Below, piece after piece: positions 62,557-64,000 of a stretch of 64,000 bases of DNA (position 1 is its first letter; each line of letters opens with the position of its first letter). The notes under the pieces were generated by a model that saw only the letters and a program-made list of their open reading frames with translations, was not told the origin of the DNA and searched no databases. The position numbers were made by a program, and so were the translations under genes. Where the stretch lies: positions 1 through 64,000 of the forward strand of contig NZ_JAFNJE010000006.1 of NCBI RefSeq assembly GCF_017368475.1. Reading direction: 5' to 3'. Source of the DNA: Alteromonas sp. 5E99-2. GTDB lineage: Bacteria > Pseudomonadota > Gammaproteobacteria > Enterobacterales > Alteromonadaceae.

Positions 62557-64000
62557 TACTGTGTCTCCCCAGCAAAAATGCCATCTAGATTACGCACCAC
62601 CTGAGCTGAAATAGGCAATAATGCAATACCTTCATTTTGGGTATTGTCGGCACTCATTCCTCTTAAATAAAGGTAAATTGCACCGCCAAAATGTAATTCT
62701 GGATCGTAGTCTGGTAACGACTTTTCTAAATACCTATGCAATGCAACACTGTATATGAGCGCTTGAATATCGTAATTATGCTCTATCATGTTAAGCGCTA
62801 TTTTATCTGGCGAATAACTCGCTATAGTATTCCCCATAAAGGTAGATTTATAATCTGCGACATAGAATTTACCTTCGAATTCAAAAATCAAATCAATAAA
62901 ACCATGCATCATGCCGTCTAAATCTGGCATTGGCTGATGTCGCGCCCTTTGTTCTTGTCGAAGATCGCGAATAATAGTGATGAAATCAGGCAAATTAACA
63001 GCATTTAGCGGATAATAAAATTCAGCTTCTTTTAATGTTTGATTTAACGCTAAGGTATTCAAACACAATGTAGCGCCAGACTTTAGTTGAATGGGCATGG
63101 CTAAAGCATCATCTAACCACGATAATACAGCTGGAATATTCTCCTCACTTTCAACCCCTCCAATACATTCTTGAGCTTGTTGTAACCATTCATCAGAACT
63201 AAAGTCTTTATGCTCTAACACATCGTGCAACACGTTGCCCGGCCCAGCGCCTTTGGGAAAGGTAAACCTTGAAGCAGTGGTAGAGATTTCATCGTCAATA
63301 TTGAATACCAATTCATCGGCTCTCGCCCGTCGCCAATGATTGTCGGTCAATAATAGGCCGCTAAACGACAACAGTCGCCACATGCTGGTATTGATAGATG
63401 ACGGCGCAGGTGCAATTAAATCAGAGGAACACGCCCTCTGCTTTTCACTTAGCTTTTGCTGGTATTGTTTTTGACCTTCAATATACGTACATGCTGCATT
63501 GCTATCGCAAAAAGCATTAATTGCAGATTGCCAATTATCTTCATTCCCTACGCTTAACGCTCTTCCTACCGCGCTACGAGCTGATTTATCAAAAGGTGAT
63601 ATAAGTAAATAACATCGGTGCATAGCGCGAGTTACCGCAACATAAAAAAGCCGCATGGCTTCAGCTTCACCTTCTCGAATCATCTTTTCGTGTATTTCAC
63701 TGGTATCGCCAATCTGCTGTACTACTTGTCCCTTGCTATCATCATAGTAACGACAAAGGATCGCAGTGCTGTTACCCGCTTTTGATGCGTCTTTGTAGTC
63801 ACTGATAAATGGAATAAATACAATGGGGTATTCTAAGCCTTTCGACTTGTGTTGAGTGACAATTTGAACGGCGTTCTCGTCTTTTTCCAAACGTTGAATA
63901 CTGCTGTCATCGTTTGATTTAGGGTCTTCAATACGCTCTGCTAACCACATCAATAATTTTTCGGGAGAGCCCACGCCGTTTTGCTCGGACTGAGCTTGCA
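62556..64000 (-). CDS. recB: Exodeoxyribonuclease V beta subunit (partial, C-terminal part)
   Basis: Only the last 480 or so codons lie in the window; the frame stays open through the right edge, so the apparent GTG start at 63974 is internal. RecB is the 3'-5' helicase and sole nuclease of RecBCD. Visible are helicase motifs (IVTQHKSKGLEYPIVFIPF, RLFYVAVTRAMHRCYL) and the C-terminal nuclease domain with HDVLEH, GFIDLIFEFEGKFYVADYKS (the Asp and DYK catalytic residues). Followed by recD with a 1-bp overlap. Confidence 0.96.
   Translation of the reverse strand, partial: QAQSEQNGVGSPEKLLMWLAERIEDPKSNDDSSIQRLEKDENAVQIVTQHKSKGLEYPIVFIPFISDYKDASKAGNSTAILCRYYDDSKGQVVQQIGDTSEIHEKMIREGEAEAMRLFYVAVTRAMHRCYLLISPFDKSARSAVGRALSVGNEDNWQSAINAFCDSNAACTYIEGQKQYQQKLSEKQRACSSDLIAPAPSSINTSMWRLLSFSGLLLTDNHWRRARADELVFNIDDEISTTASRFTFPKGAGPGNVLHDVLEHKDFSSDEWLQQAQECIGGVESEENIPAVLSWLDDALAMPIQLKSGATLCLNTLALNQTLKEAEFYYPLNAVNLPDFITIIRDLRQEQRARHQPMPDLDGMMHGFIDLIFEFEGKFYVADYKSTFMGNTIASYSPDKIALNMIEHNYDIQALIYSVALHRYLEKSLPDYDPELHFGGAIYLYLRGMSADNTQNEGIALLPISAQVVRNLDGIFAGETQ

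Noticed and set aside
1-64000. CRISPR arrays, insertion sequences or prophage genes
   Set aside because: No regularly spaced direct repeats, transposase, integrase or phage structural frames were seen anywhere in the window.

Overview
The window is chromosomal DNA of a marine gammaproteobacterium, most likely in the Alteromonadales (Alteromonas, Glaciecola or Paraglaciecola relatives). This follows from gene content and order: SMC instead of MukB with smc-zipA linkage, rimP-nusA-infB-rbfA-truB-rpsO, comEC-msbA-lpxK-ycaR-kdsB, recB-recD, two very large TonB-dependent receptors, a PEP-CTERM protein and a compact FeoB. No species is claimed. I see no rRNA, tRNA, insertion sequence, prophage or CRISPR array.

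Layout. 1-3700: peroxide defence (ahpC-ahpF, with a probable OxyR site) and a divergent membrane coiled-coil protein. 3743-6727: a TonB receptor. 7015-13660: the translation and transcription-factor operon rimP-nusA-infB-rbfA-truB-rpsO, behind a leader with two successive intrinsic terminators. 13666-17100: an ElaA-type acetyltransferase, then a formate/nitrite channel gene under a near-perfect sigma-54 promoter, followed by a PP2C phosphatase/Ser-Thr kinase fusion. 17172-20657: rimO-feoA-feoB. 20649-26683: the lipid A/KDO set kdsB, ycaR, lpxK, msbA and comEC. 27234-27806: a ZrgA-like periplasmic protein with a probable Zur box. 27934-34673: a divergent NAD-dependent DNA ligase, zipA and smc. 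34803-40320: cysZ, a secreted Sel1-repeat metallopeptidase, nlpI, a DUF1244 gene and pnp. 40384-46707: nhaR-type regulator, secreted hydrolase, secreted nucleosidase, MscS channel, putP and a thioredoxin-fold protein. 46726-53015: molybdopterin genes moaBCDE and, beyond a second TonB receptor, moeB. 53012-60698: an AstE-like M14 hydrolase, a large zinc metalloprotease, a GGDEF-EAL protein and a PEP-CTERM protein. 60736-64000: recD and the C-terminal part of recB, cut by the window edge.

Most genes are core functions. The parts most worth a second look are: (i) a DNA ligase at the zipA-linked ligA locus that lacks several residues critical in standard LigA; (ii) the layered regulatory region of the formate/nitrite channel (sigma-54 promoter, 19-bp perfect dyad, NtrC-like dyads, hairpin at the transcript start) next to a phosphatase-kinase fusion; (iii) a ZrgA-like gene without the usual His-rich region, under a probable Zur box; (iv) separation of rpsO from pnp, normally adjacent; (v) a TonB receptor behind several UxuR/ExuR-like operators; (vi) structured leaders at rimP and between ahpC and ahpF; (vii) a 166-bp antisense overlap between cysZ and a peptidase gene. 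I did not find a clearly new multi-gene system. The claims below rest on reading by eye, without searches.
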